Below the pieces are notes generated by a model. That model saw only the letters and a program-made list of their open reading frames with translations. It made no database searches and had not been told where the DNA came from. Shown here piece after piece: positions 43,802 to 53,038 of a stretch of 64,000 nt of DNA (positions are counted from its first letter, which is position 1; each line of letters begins with the position of its first letter). The translations under genes were made by a program, and so were the position numbers. Origin of the DNA: MED660 sp002691025 (GTDB lineage Bacteria > Myxococcota_A > UBA9160 > UBA4427). Location of the stretch: NCBI GenBank assembly GCA_002170485.2, contig NHDZ02000034.1:37607-101606 (forward strand). Reading direction: 5' to 3'.

Positions 43802-44691
43802 CGGACNAAGCCGCACCTCAGTCAGGATTCTTTGACGACCCGCGGAGGGTCCTTACCACCCAGGCACTGGTCGTCTTGGGTCTGGTGACCATCGTGTACC
43901 TCCCGATCCTTGAAGCCATGGTACGCCACTGGCGAATGGTGCCCGATTACAGCCACGGCTTCCTGATCGTGCCCCTCGCTCTCTACTTTGCCTACGAAAA
44001 GAAATACATCCTCGCAGCAGCCCCCGTCGAGGGGAACTGGTGGGGACTCGCCTTCATGGTTGTCGGTTCGGCGGCGCTGGCCGCTGGCCAACTCGGCGGC
44101 CTCCTGACTCCACTGCGAGCGAGCTACGTCATCACGCTGATGGGCATCGTCCTTCTTTTCCTGGGCAGGGACGTCTTCCGGATACTTCTCTTTCCCATGG
44201 GCTTCCTCTTCTTGATGGTTCCCCTGCCCCAATCTGTGGTGAATGTCGCTGCNTTNCCCCTGCAATTGATCGCAGCNCAGTGGGCAGTGAAAGGCCTCCA
44301 TCTACTGGGCATACCGGTTCTTCTCGANGGCAATATCATCCACCTCGCTCACAGCGACCTCTTTGTCGCAGANGCCTGTAGCGGCCTNCGATCCCTCATG
44401 GCCCTCCTNACGCTGGGTGTNGTCTTTGCTCACTTCTTNCGACCGGGAAAGCCGGTTCAGCAGGTCATCTTGATCGCCTCGACCATTCCCATCGCGGTGG
44501 CAGTCAACAGCCTTCGCGTGGCTCTGACTGGAGTGTTGGCACACTCTTTCGGAGAGGAGGCCGCAACCGGTTTCATTCACGAATTCCAGGGCATGATCAC
44601 TTTCTCCGTCGCCTTCATGGTCCTTCTGGCCGAAGGGAGTTTTCTGGGATGGATCGTGAGTCAGCTGCAAGGAGCCAAGGCCAATGCTTAG
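43798..44691 (+). CDS. Exosortase (PEP-CTERM-type transpeptidase)
   Basis: A polytopic membrane cysteine protease of 297 residues with about eight hydrophobic segments. The catalytic residues can be read: Cys194 in the (E/V)ACSGxRSL motif, Arg240 in NSLRVALTG and His261 in GFIHEFQG. Exosortases cleave C-terminal PEP-CTERM-like sorting tails, probably with transfer to a lipid or glycan carrier. EpsI follows as a separate gene, as in the XrtA/XrtB-type arrangement; I cannot decide the subtype. About nine Ns lie in 43807-44438 and hide some residues around the active site. No substrate protein with a PEP-CTERM tail is encoded in the window. Confidence 0.93.
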   Translation: MTDXAAPQSGFFDDPRRVLTTQALVVLGLVTIVYLPILEAMVRHWRMVPDYSHGFLIVPLALYFAYEKKYILAAAPVEGNWWGLAFMVVGSAALAAGQLGGLLTPLRASYVITLMGIVLLFLGRDVFRILLFPMGFLFLMVPLPQSVVNVAXXPLQLIAXQWAVKGLHLLGIPVLLXGNIIHLAHSDLFVAXACSGXRSLMALXTLGXVFAHFXRPGKPVQQVILIASTIPIAVAVNSLRVALTGVLAHSFGEEAATGFIHEFQGMITFSVAFMVLLAEGSFLGWIVSQLQGAKANA

Positions 44692-45328
44692 ACTCGTGAT
44701 CGCGCTCATTCTCGTCGGTGTGAATTTCTATACGTTCCGCTTCTTTGCCAAGGATGAGGTCTTCCCCGAACGAGCTGAATTCGTCCACTTTCCCATGACG
44801 ATCGGGGAGTGGAGCTGCCTGGACGTACAGGAAATGAGCAANGAGGTCCTGAGCGCCCTGGATGTGACNGACTACCTGCTTTGCGACTTCAAGAACGAAG
44901 AACANGAATCCCTCGCNAANGTCTACGTCGGTTATCACGCAAGCCAGACTCGTGACACCGGAGGTGACGACAACATCATCCACCCTCCCGAGCACTGTAT
45001 TCCAGGCTCAGGCTGGGACATCATCCAAAGTGATATCGTTCCNCTGAATTCAGGAGTCGATGGCGAAGCCAAAAGAATGATCATCGCCAANGGCAACATG
45101 AGGAANCTGGTGTACTTCTGGTATCAATCAAGAGGCCGGACCATTGCTCGAGACCACGAGAAAGTGCTCTACATGTTTCTCGACCGAGCCTTCACCGGTA
45201 GNACCGATGGCTCCCTTGTGCGATTCACCGTTCCCATCATTCGTGGGAACGAAGCTCAAGCCCAGGCCACGTTTGACTCCATCGCGCAGCAGATCACACC
45301 TCTTCTAAACGATTTTGTACCCAACTGA
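44684..45328 (+). CDS. epsI: EpsI family protein (DUF3485)
   Basis: A 214-residue membrane-anchored periplasmic protein: N-terminal helix (LRLVIALILVGVNFYTF), then the EpsI features FPMTIGEWSCLD, VYVGYHASQ, HPPEHCIPGSGWDI (family pattern H-S/P-P-x-x-C-x-P-G-x-G-W) and VYFWYQSRGRTIARD. EpsI is encoded next to, or fused with, exosortases and is thought to assist sorting or export. It overlaps the exosortase gene by 8 nt. Around eight Ns lie within. Confidence 0.93.
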   Translation: MLRLVIALILVGVNFYTFRFFAKDEVFPERAEFVHFPMTIGEWSCLDVQEMSXEVLSALDVXDYLLCDFKNEEXESLXXVYVGYHASQTRDTGGDDNIIHPPEHCIPGSGWDIIQSDIVXLNSGVDGEAKRMIIAXGNMRXLVYFWYQSRGRTIARDHEKVLYMFLDRAFTGXTDGSLVRFTVPIIRGNEAQAQATFDSIAQQITPLLNDFVPN

Positions 45329-45384
45329 GNACCTGAGTCGCGACAAACAGCCTTCTCCGGGTTGGTTTTCGGACCCGGGACTTC

Positions 45385-46635
45385 ATGACCCGGAATCCGA
45401 CTGTGCGCATACTCTTCATCAGCCACTACTTCCCGCCTGAGGTCAACGCTCCCGCGAGCCGGACTCANGAACACTGCCGTCAGTGGGTGGCCGAAGGGCA
45501 TGACGTCACCGTCATCACCGGGGTTCCCAACCATCCCGCTGGCGAATTGTTCGGAGGCTACAAGAACAGGTTCCTGCAAGAAGAGGACGTAGACGGCATC
45601 CGAGTGATCCGGACCTGGATGCTCCTCACATCCAATGCTGGATTCGCGAAGAGGATCCTGAACTTCCTGCTCTTTGCCCTGATGTCCATCATCGCTTCCT
45701 TCAAGGTCCANAAGCCCGATGTGGTGATCGCCACCAGCCCCCAGTTCTTCTGCGGGCTCGCTGGAACAGCCATTTCCACAATCAAGCGGCGCCCCTTTGT
45801 GCTGGAGGTTCGAGACCTCTGGCCGAAATCCATCGTGGAATTGGATCAGCTCAGTGAGGGGCCGGCCCTGACCTTCCTCCAGTGGTTGGAACGNCGGATG
45901 TATCACAGTGCCGATGGAATCGTGGTGAACACCCGCGCCTTCGTCGAACATATCGCCGGGCTCGGATATCCNGCNGNAAAAATCGAAATCGTCTACAACG
46001 GAATCGATGCNGACCGATTCAANCCACAACCCCCATCGAATNCNTTGAGAGCACGCTTCAACCTGGAGGGNCGATTCACGGTGGGATACATCGGCACTCT
46101 TGGCCTCGCCCATGGGTTGGGAACACTGCTTGAGACCGCAGANCTCCTTCGCGGTCAACCCGAGATCGCCTTCCTCCTGATCGGCGACGGTGCGGAAAAG
46201 AAGAAACTGGAAGCGACCATCGAAGACAAGAAATTGCGCAANGTCCGACAGTTGGGGCTCCAGCCTCGCGAGAGGATGCCGGACTGGATTGCCACCACGG
46301 AAATCCTGCTGGTCTGCCTTCGTGACCTCCCCGTCTTTGAAACCGTCATCCCGTCGAAGATCTTTGAATTCCTCGCTCAAGAGCGCCCGGTCATCGTCGC
46401 GGCCCGGGGTGAAATACGACAAATGGCGGATACATCCGGAGTGGCCCTGACCATTGACCCCGAAGACCCCATCGCCCTCGCCGAAGCCATCCAGGAGATC
46501 AGGCAGAACCCGGCAGCGGCCGCCGAACGAGCCCACGCGGGGCGGATCTGGGTGGAAGAAAACTTCGTAAGAAAGGATCTTGCTCGCAAAATGATCGCTT
46601 TCGTCGAGACGTGCGTGGAGAGCAGCCANAGATGA
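45385..46635 (+). CDS. Glycosyltransferase family 4 (WbuB-like)
   Basis: A 416-residue GT-B glycosyltransferase. The N-terminal domain reads RILFISHYFPPEVNAPASRT and HDVTVITGVPNHPAG; EVRDLWPKSIVELD is highly typical of the WbuB/WcaI group. The C-terminal domain carries FTVGYIGTLGLAHGLGTLLE and the nucleotide-sugar-binding EX7E-like IPSKIFEFLAQERPVIVAARGE. Members often transfer deoxy or N-acetyl amino sugars (FucNAc in WbuB); the donor here is unknown. Many Ns lie within. Its stop overlaps the DUF362 ATG by 4 nt. Confidence 0.92.
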   Translation: MTRNPTVRILFISHYFPPEVNAPASRTXEHCRQWVAEGHDVTVITGVPNHPAGELFGGYKNRFLQEEDVDGIRVIRTWMLLTSNAGFAKRILNFLLFALMSIIASFKVXKPDVVIATSPQFFCGLAGTAISTIKRRPFVLEVRDLWPKSIVELDQLSEGPALTFLQWLEXRMYHSADGIVVNTRAFVEHIAGLGYXXXKIEIVYNGIDXDRFXPQPPSNXLRARFNLEXRFTVGYIGTLGLAHGLGTLLETAXLLRGQPEIAFLLIGDGAEKKKLEATIEDKKLRXVRQLGLQPRERMPDWIATTEILLVCLRDLPVFETVIPSKIFEFLAQERPVIVAARGEIRQMADTSGVALTIDPEDPIALAEAIQEIRQNPAAAAERAHAGRIWVEENFVRKDLARKMIAFVETCVESSXR

Positions 46636-48203
46636 ATGCGACGAACCCGGATTCAGCGACAGCGGCAGCCCCCATTCGTGTCGGNTTGGGGCGCGGCCCG
46701 GATCACTACAAGCACCTTCGNGCCCCGTGGCANCCTCAAGAGAACTACCCGGAACTCGCCTTCCGGATCGCAGAGGGCGCTTCAGAGGAACGAAATACAG
46801 CCTTCGCGGCGGTACGGGATGCACTGATCGGGCTGGGTCTCGACCCCGAAAACGTGGGAAGCCCAGAGTGGAATCCCATTCGATCCCTGATCCGGGAAGG
46901 GGGCACNGTCGTCCTCAAACCGAACTTCATACGGCATTGGAACCCGGCCAGTGAAGAAGACTCGGGGGCCAGCGTGGACAGCGTAATCACACACGGATCG
47001 ATCGTGCGGGCCGCGGCCGAATACGCCTTTCTCGCTGTGGGCCCGGACGGGCGGGTGGTGATCGCAGAAGCAGCCCAGCAGGATTGCGACTTCGATCAGA
47101 TACGCGAAATGACCGGACTGGATTCAATCCAGGCCTACTTTCGCGAAAGACACGATTTCGAACTCGAGGTCGTCGACTTGAGGCGTGAGCAGGTCACNTT
47201 CGAAGACGGAATCATCACTTCGCGAAAGACACTCCCGGGTGACCCGTTGGGCTACCGCGCTGTAGACCTCGGAGAAAAGAGTTTTTTTACGGACTCAGGA
47301 CTCGACCCGAATCTTTTTCGCGGAGCCGACTACGACCCCGGCCCCACTTCAGAACACCACTCCAACGGCCGGAACGCATACCTGCTGTCAGAAACCGTTC
47401 TCACCGCCGATCTCATCATCAACCTTCCCAAATTGAAGACCCACAAGAAAACAGGTGTGACTCTCGCGCTCAAGAACATGGTCGGAATCAACGGGGACAA
47501 NAACTGGCTNCCCCACCACAGTGCGGGNGCGNTNGANCAAGGGGGNGACGAATTCCCGGGAAGAGCGCCAGTNGACCGAATGCGGAGTTGGCTTGTGGAA
47601 ATGAGTCGGGGTCTCCTCAAAACAGGCCGCGCCACCGGACTTGCTCGGCTCTACCGCCGGGTGGAAACCTCGGTGCGCGGAGATGACTTCATCCGTTCGG
47701 GCAACTGGTACGGGAACCAGACCACCTGGCGGATGTGTGCCGATCTGAATCGATGCGTCTATTTCAGCGACAGCCAGACCTTGAACCGCGAGGCTTCAGA
47801 AACGCAAAGATGCGTGCTGACCATCCTGGATGGTCTGGTTGCGGGTGAGGGGAATGGCCCACTCGCCCCCCGAGACGTACCCCTTGGGGTGGTGCTCGCG
47901 TCGGTGGATCCCATTGCACTCGACCTCGCGGCCATCCGTCTGATGAATTTCGACCCCGAACGTATTCCGAAAGTCAGGGAATTCATGCGTGCAGGGTTTC
48001 TCAGGGTTTCCGAGGTACGAAATCCATCCGATGTCGAGATCGGTGAGCCGAAAGAACAAGGAGGGAGTTGTGAAGTGTACGCTCTAGACGATCTATCCAG
48101 CGAATTCACCTTCGTGCCGCATCCCGGGTGGGTGGGTCATATCGAAATGAGCAAAGCTTCCGTTACGTCCCAAATCCAGACGTCCAAGGAGGAATCCGCG
48201 TGA
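46632..48203 (+). CDS. DUF362 family protein
   Basis: A 523-residue protein with DUF362 landmarks: VVLKPNFIRHWNP, VVIAEAAQQDCDFDQIREM, LPKLKTHKKTGVTLALKNMV, GINGD, and a C-terminal DGLVAGEGNGPLAPRDVPLG, then VVLASVDPIALDLAAIRLM. DUF362 proteins are of unknown function; some carry ferredoxin domains, but no CxxCxxC cluster is seen here. The gene is embedded in the EPS operon and coupled by ATGA/GTGA overlaps to both neighbours, so its product probably acts in EPS or nucleotide-sugar chemistry. Ns are dense between 47500 and 47573. Confidence 0.85.
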   Translation: MNATNPDSATAAAPIRVXLGRGPDHYKHLXAPWXPQENYPELAFRIAEGASEERNTAFAAVRDALIGLGLDPENVGSPEWNPIRSLIREGGXVVLKPNFIRHWNPASEEDSGASVDSVITHGSIVRAAAEYAFLAVGPDGRVVIAEAAQQDCDFDQIREMTGLDSIQAYFRERHDFELEVVDLRREQVXFEDGIITSRKTLPGDPLGYRAVDLGEKSFFTDSGLDPNLFRGADYDPGPTSEHHSNGRNAYLLSETVLTADLIINLPKLKTHKKTGVTLALKNMVGINGDXNWXPHHSAXAXXQGXDEFPGRAPXDRMRSWLVEMSRGLLKTGRATGLARLYRRVETSVRGDDFIRSGNWYGNQTTWRMCADLNRCVYFSDSQTLNREASETQRCVLTILDGLVAGEGNGPLAPRDVPLGVVLASVDPIALDLAAIRLMNFDPERIPKVREFMRAGFLRVSEVRNPSDVEIGEPKEQGGSCEVYALDDLSSEFTFVPHPGWVGHIEMSKASVTSQIQTSKEESA

Positions 48204-50341
48204 AACAAATCGTCCAGAGTGCGCGCAGCGGTGAGCTGCAACTGGTCGATGTCCCGGCGCCCGCTCCGGAACGCGGTCAAGTCTTGATCCAGAATCACTT
48301 TTCGGTCATGTCCCCCGGCACCGAAAAGCTCTCCATGGATTTCGCGCAGAAATCGCTCGTCGGCAAAGCACGCAGTCGACCCGACCTGGTCGGTCAAGTC
48401 TTGAAGAAGGTTCGACAGGAAGGCCCCCTGCCCACCTTCCGCACGGTGGTCAACCGACTCGATTCTCCACAGCCGCTGGGATACTCCTGCGCAGGCACGG
48501 TCATCGCTGTTGGCGAGGGAGTCACTCGCTTCTCGGTGGGAGAACGCGTCGCTTGTGCTGGGGCGGGCTACGCCAATCATGCAGAGCTCGTTGTCGTCCC
48601 CGAAAACCTTCTTGCCCATGTGCCCGATGGCTTGGAGCTGGACAAAGCGGCTTTTGCGACGCTCGGCGCCATTGCGCTGCAAGGCATTCGGGTCGCCGAT
48701 CCCACCCTAGGTGAAGTCGTGGTCGTGGTGGGACTCGGATTGATCGGACAACTCGCGGTCCAGCTTCTCGTTGCCAATGGGTGCCGGGTCCTGGGCGTGG
48801 ATATCGACCGGCGCCGGATTGAACAAGCTCTTGAGCAGGGCGCCGAATGGGGAGCGAAACCAGACGAATTGACCGAGGGCTGGTCCCATGAAGCGACCGC
48901 CGGCCATGGCGTCGACTTTGCCCTGATTACGGCTTCCTCCGAAACCGCCACCCCCATCGAACTCGCGGCCCAACTCTGTCGACCCAAGGGACGAGTCGTC
49001 GTCGTCGGTGCGATGCCCTTGAACCTCGACCGCAGGGTCTTCTACGAGAAGGAACTCGAGCTTAGACTCAGCATGTCCTACGGCCCCGGCCGATACGACC
49101 GCCGATACGAAGAAGTCGGCCTCGACTACCCCCTTCCCTATGTTCGGTGGACAGAAAACCGGAATCTCCAGACCTTTCTGGATCTGGCGAGCAAAGGCAA
49201 AGTCGACCCCGAATCACTCGATACCGAGACGGTCCCCTTTTCCGAAGCCGAAGCGGCCTATGAAAAACTTTCACGTGGAGAACGAAGCTCTCTCGCGGTC
49301 CTTTTCCGCTACAGCGAAGCGCCCAGCACGGCGCGAACCCTGGAGCTGAAGAGCCCCTCTTCTCGAAAAGCCAGTCCAGGAAATCCAGGACTGGCCTTCC
49401 TGGGCGCGGGCAACTACGCCAAAGCCGTACTCCTTCCGGCCCTCGCCAGCCTGTCCGGAATACGCCACGTCTCTCTCGTGACGGCCACTGGACCTTCGGC
49501 CACCCGCACAGCGGAACGATTCGGCTTTGAGCGCTGTGGCACCCATCCTGATGATGCCATCCTGGCTGAAGACGTGGATGCGGTATTCGTGGCCACACGG
49601 CATCACCTCCATGCACAGCAAGCCATCTCCGCATTGAAAGCGGGAAAGGCGGTCTGGCTCGAGAAGCCCGTGGGCTTGTCACTGGAAGAAGTCGAGAAAG
49701 TCTGCGCCGCGGCCCACGAAAGCCCGTTGATGGTCGGATACAATCGCCGATTTTCGGATCATGCTCGGGTCATTCGCGAAAAATTCAGCAATCGCATCGA
49801 GCCGCTGAGCATTCAATACACCGTGGCGGCCGGACCCACGCCAAGGGGGACGTGGATCACGGACCCCCACGAAGGAGGCGGGCGTGTCATTGGTGAGATG
49901 TGCCACTTCATAGACCTGTGCTCCTATCTGACACAAAGCACTCCGGTCAGGGTCTACGCTCAGGCGAGCGGTCAAGACATGGAGATGGACGACTCCGTAC
50001 AGGTCCTGATCACCTATGCGGACGGGTCCACGGCGTCGATCTCCTACCTGGCTCGCAGCCACGCCCAGCTACCCAAGGAGTATTTCATGGTCTCCTCGGG
50101 TGGAGAAACAGCCAGTTGCGAGAACTTCAAGACCACACGCATTCTCGGTGGGAAAGACGTCAAGCACATCAACCAAGACAAAGGGCAAGCCACCGCCGTC
50201 AAGGCTTTCATCGAATCTGTTCGCACGGGCTCCGCATCGCCTTTTACGGTCGAAGAGATCCTCGGTACGTCGAAGGTGACCTTCGGCATACTTGAGTCAA
50301 TCAGAACGAACAACAGCGTCACGCTTGGCCCCGGAAGATGA
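48200..50341 (+). CDS. Bi-domain oxidoreductase (MDR/zinc-alcohol-dehydrogenase-like plus Gfo/Idh/MocA)
   Basis: A 713-residue fusion. Residues 1-350 are an MDR-type dehydrogenase (PLGYSCAGTVIAVGEGVTRF, GERVACAGAGYANHAELVVV, VVVVGLGLIGQLAVQLL near 175). Residues about 390-713 are a Gfo/Idh/MocA oxidoreductase (LAFLGAGNYAKAVLLPAL, AVFVATRHHLHAQQAI, WLEKPVGLSLEEVEKV, GGRVIGEMCHFIDLC). Such fusions are frequent in polysaccharide and lipopolysaccharide clusters and probably carry out sequential redox steps on a sugar nucleotide. I chose the GTG at 48200: GGAGGAATCC precedes it and it overlaps the DUF362 stop (GTGA). Confidence 0.93.
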   Translation: MKQIVQSARSGELQLVDVPAPAPERGQVLIQNHFSVMSPGTEKLSMDFAQKSLVGKARSRPDLVGQVLKKVRQEGPLPTFRTVVNRLDSPQPLGYSCAGTVIAVGEGVTRFSVGERVACAGAGYANHAELVVVPENLLAHVPDGLELDKAAFATLGAIALQGIRVADPTLGEVVVVVGLGLIGQLAVQLLVANGCRVLGVDIDRRRIEQALEQGAEWGAKPDELTEGWSHEATAGHGVDFALITASSETATPIELAAQLCRPKGRVVVVGAMPLNLDRRVFYEKELELRLSMSYGPGRYDRRYEEVGLDYPLPYVRWTENRNLQTFLDLASKGKVDPESLDTETVPFSEAEAAYEKLSRGERSSLAVLFRYSEAPSTARTLELKSPSSRKASPGNPGLAFLGAGNYAKAVLLPALASLSGIRHVSLVTATGPSATRTAERFGFERCGTHPDDAILAEDVDAVFVATRHHLHAQQAISALKAGKAVWLEKPVGLSLEEVEKVCAAAHESPLMVGYNRRFSDHARVIREKFSNRIEPLSIQYTVAAGPTPRGTWITDPHEGGGRVIGEMCHFIDLCSYLTQSTPVRVYAQASGQDMEMDDSVQVLITYADGSTASISYLARSHAQLPKEYFMVSSGGETASCENFKTTRILGGKDVKHINQDKGQATAVKAFIESVRTGSASPFTVEEILGTSKVTFGILESIRTNNSVTLGPGR

Positions 50342-51609
50342 CCGCAAGTTCCTTACCGCTACCCCAGGAAGATCCGGCGACGAAGAAATGGACCCTCCAC
50401 TACATCATCGGGGTCTTCTGGATCACGTATTGGATCGGGAATCTCTACATCGCCTTCGACTACATCCTTCCTTTTCTCGACTACTATGTCGTCACCGGGA
50501 TATTGCTCGTCTACATCGCCTTTGTGCGGCCCACCAGCTTCATCGAAGTCTTCTCAAAACCGATGATATGGGTCTGGGTCCTGACCGCCGCCATCCCCAT
50601 GGTGATGTATCTGGATTCCTCATTCGGCAGCTTCTCGTATGGTGCCATGAAGATGCGCATCATCTATCTCTCGGCCATTGGAGGGATGACTCTCATCCTC
50701 CTTGAAGACAACCGGGAGAAGCTACTGCGTGACGCAGCCCTGATTGCACTGGGGCTGACTGTCCTTCTCAATTTCGTCGACATGGTCATCCCTCTTCCCA
50801 TGAGTCGGGCACCGGGTCGTGCGGCGGGCCTATGGGCGGATCCGAACATCTCGGCCGCCGCCCTCTGCTCACTTCTCATCGTGGTGGTCAATCCGCGTCG
50901 ATTGTCCGTCCGCGATCTCTTCATTGTGGCCGTCACCCTCCTGGCCATCCTCATCACATTCAGCCGATCCGGCATCATCTTCGCCGTTTTCCTGGGCTTC
51001 GTCTACTTGGTCGCTCCCGATGGCAAGAACGGCCCCTCCACCATGACACGGTGGTCGATCGCAGTGGGCGCCATCATCGCGCTCACCTTTGCAAGTGTCA
51101 TCGCAATTGCGGTCTTCGACATCGAGCTCACCGCCAGCTGGCGTATCACCAGCCTCTTGACTGGCGATGCATCAGACACATCATCACAAGGCCGGATACT
51201 CCGATTCACCTGGGCCCTGGAAAGAGCCATGGAGTTCTTCTGGACAGGCCGAGGTCTTGGGGCCAACCAATACTATGGTCTTCATAGTCACAATGCCTAC
51301 GTCGCCACCCTCTACAACTACGGCATATTCGGCCTCCTGCTCTACATCTTCCTGGTCTCGCAAGGCCTGTTCTTGATGCTCCGTTACGGCTGGAAGCGAG
51401 CCCTCGTTCCCGGCCTGCTTTCCCTCAATCTCCTTTACTACGGAATGTTCGCCCACACGGTGCCCAATGCCGCCGGGCTGTCCATCCCCTTCGTGATCTT
51501 CATGCTCAAGATGTACATCGACCCCCTTCCCGAAAGTCCCCAGAGACAAACCCAATCAAGCTTTTTCGGCGACTCAAATGCCCTGGATCCCACAGGCCAC
51601 CCGCAATGA
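50338..51609 (+). CDS. O-antigen ligase/polymerase family membrane protein
   Basis: A 423-residue protein with about eleven hydrophobic helices and the Wzy_C/O-antigen-ligase signature FSRSGIIFAVFLGFVYLV, followed by the periplasmic loop that includes SQGRILRFTWALERAMEFFW, GRGLGANQYYGLHSHNAYVA (the Hx(N)x segment seen in WaaL/Wzy). It may polymerise the EPS repeat unit (Wzy role) or ligate it; in the absence of any other Wzy candidate the polymerase role is favoured. The start overlaps the preceding stop (ATGA). No Wzx-type flippase is recognisable in the window. Confidence 0.9.
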   Translation: MTASSLPLPQEDPATKKWTLHYIIGVFWITYWIGNLYIAFDYILPFLDYYVVTGILLVYIAFVRPTSFIEVFSKPMIWVWVLTAAIPMVMYLDSSFGSFSYGAMKMRIIYLSAIGGMTLILLEDNREKLLRDAALIALGLTVLLNFVDMVIPLPMSRAPGRAAGLWADPNISAAALCSLLIVVVNPRRLSVRDLFIVAVTLLAILITFSRSGIIFAVFLGFVYLVAPDGKNGPSTMTRWSIAVGAIIALTFASVIAIAVFDIELTASWRITSLLTGDASDTSSQGRILRFTWALERAMEFFWTGRGLGANQYYGLHSHNAYVATLYNYGIFGLLLYIFLVSQGLFLMLRYGWKRALVPGLLSLNLLYYGMFAHTVPNAAGLSIPFVIFMLKMYIDPLPESPQRQTQSSFFGDSNALDPTGHPQ

Positions 51610-51778
51610 AGCCTGCCAACTTCAAGAAAAGGGGAGAACGCAGGCTCCACGCCGAAGCCCCCTCTCAACGACTTCTTGACAGCCAGGCTTCGAGGACTGG
51701 CGAAACTGGAACCGCGCTGAACGGATCACTCAAATACAGATTCCGTCGAGCTTGCCACCGGAACTCGAGCCCCACCTC

Positions 51779-52981
51779 ATGGAGTCGAGTTCACTGCCCA
51801 GAACCGGGACGGAATCATTGACCAGGGAAACACGTAACCCACTCCGCATCTTGATGGTCTCGCCTCAATTCCGACCCATCACAGGCGGCTATGAGCGAGC
51901 CGCCGAACGTCTCTCCACGAGCCTGGCGGCCGCCGGTCACGAGGTCGAGGTCGTCACGGAAAGACGAAAATCGGACTGGCCCCGTCTCGAAGTATCAGAG
52001 GGCGTTACCCTCCGTCGAATTCCGGTCCTCCATCGTAGAGGTATCCACTCCCTGACCTCGATCCTTTCCTTTTCCTTCTTCTTCTTGACCCGCGGAAGGC
52101 GCTTCGACCTCTACCACGTCCACCAATATGGATGGCCCGCCGCCATCGCTTCCGCGGCAGGCCTTCTATTTGGAAAACCCGTGTTCCTGAAAATCACGAA
52201 CACAGGACACCAGGGAATCGACGCCGCACTTCCTCGCGGAACGTTCGGCGAAATGTTACGAAGACTCCACTTGAAGGTTTCCTGCTGCATTGTCACCAGC
52301 TCGCGAGCCGCTGACGAAGCCAAGAGTTTCGGGTTTCCACAGGAGAAGATCTGCCAGATCCCCAATCCTCTGGAAACAGGAATCTTCCGACCGCTCACAG
52401 CCGCATCCGCGACGGACATTCGTAAAGAGTTGGGTCTGGATGGAAAGTTCGTCGTGATCTGCGCAGCGCGGCTGACCGCCCAGAAGAACCACGCCATGCT
52501 GATCCGGGCCTGGGACATCTTCACTACTCAATTCAAGGATGCTGAACTGATCCTTCTCGGCGGAGGGCCCCTTGAAGACGAGATCCGCGCTCTTGCAGCC
52601 GAGTCCGCAAGGCCAGAGACCATACGCGTGAACGGACAAACCAACGAACCTCTCCGTTGGTATCAAGGCGCCAACGTCTATGCACTTTCTTCCGATGTCG
52701 AAGGCCTTTCGAATTCCCTCATGGAGGCTCTTTCCTCAGGACTGCCAGTCGTGTCGACTCGGGTTTCGGGCAGCGAAGACATCTTCGAAGAAGTCGACGT
52801 CGGAGAAATGATCCCGGTGGGAGATGACGCGGCCATGGCAGAGGCCCTCCTCGTCCTGGCAGGAAGTCCCGAGCGAAGAACAAAATGCGGAGAGCGAGCC
52901 CGAGAGTATGCCATCAAGAACTACTCCGTAGAATCGATCGCGGAGCGAATGGAAATCTGTTACCGGAGTCATCTGGACTGA
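51779..52981 (+). CDS. Glycosyltransferase family 4
   Basis: A 400-residue GT-B enzyme: LRILMVSPQFRPITGGYERAA at the N-terminus, FDLYHVHQYGWPAAI, VICAARLTAQKNHAMLIRAW for the nucleotide-binding domain start, and LSSDVEGLSNSLMEALSSGLPVVST containing the E-x7-E motif that contacts the donor. Retaining mechanism expected; donor and acceptor unknown. The ATG at 51779 is the best start; a TTG at 51752 is in frame. A 170-bp gap separates it from the ligase gene. Confidence 0.93.
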   Translation: MESSSLPRTGTESLTRETRNPLRILMVSPQFRPITGGYERAAERLSTSLAAAGHEVEVVTERRKSDWPRLEVSEGVTLRRIPVLHRRGIHSLTSILSFSFFFLTRGRRFDLYHVHQYGWPAAIASAAGLLFGKPVFLKITNTGHQGIDAALPRGTFGEMLRRLHLKVSCCIVTSSRAADEAKSFGFPQEKICQIPNPLETGIFRPLTAASATDIRKELGLDGKFVVICAARLTAQKNHAMLIRAWDIFTTQFKDAELILLGGGPLEDEIRALAAESARPETIRVNGQTNEPLRWYQGANVYALSSDVEGLSNSLMEALSSGLPVVSTRVSGSEDIFEEVDVGEMIPVGDDAAMAEALLVLAGSPERRTKCGERAREYAIKNYSVESIAERMEICYRSHLD

Positions 52982-53038
52982 AGAAACCCCCTTTCCTGAC
53001 ATCTCCGCATCGCGGCCGAAGCGTCATTGGCAAAGGAC

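Noticed and set aside
45256..46824. 522-codon minus-strand frame
   Set aside because: Antisense shadow across EpsI, a glycosyltransferase and DUF362, all of which have clear motifs.
51606..51821. 71-codon frame overlapping the ligase stop by ATGA
   Set aside because: Low-complexity basic translation, overlaps the next glycosyltransferase start, no family resemblance.
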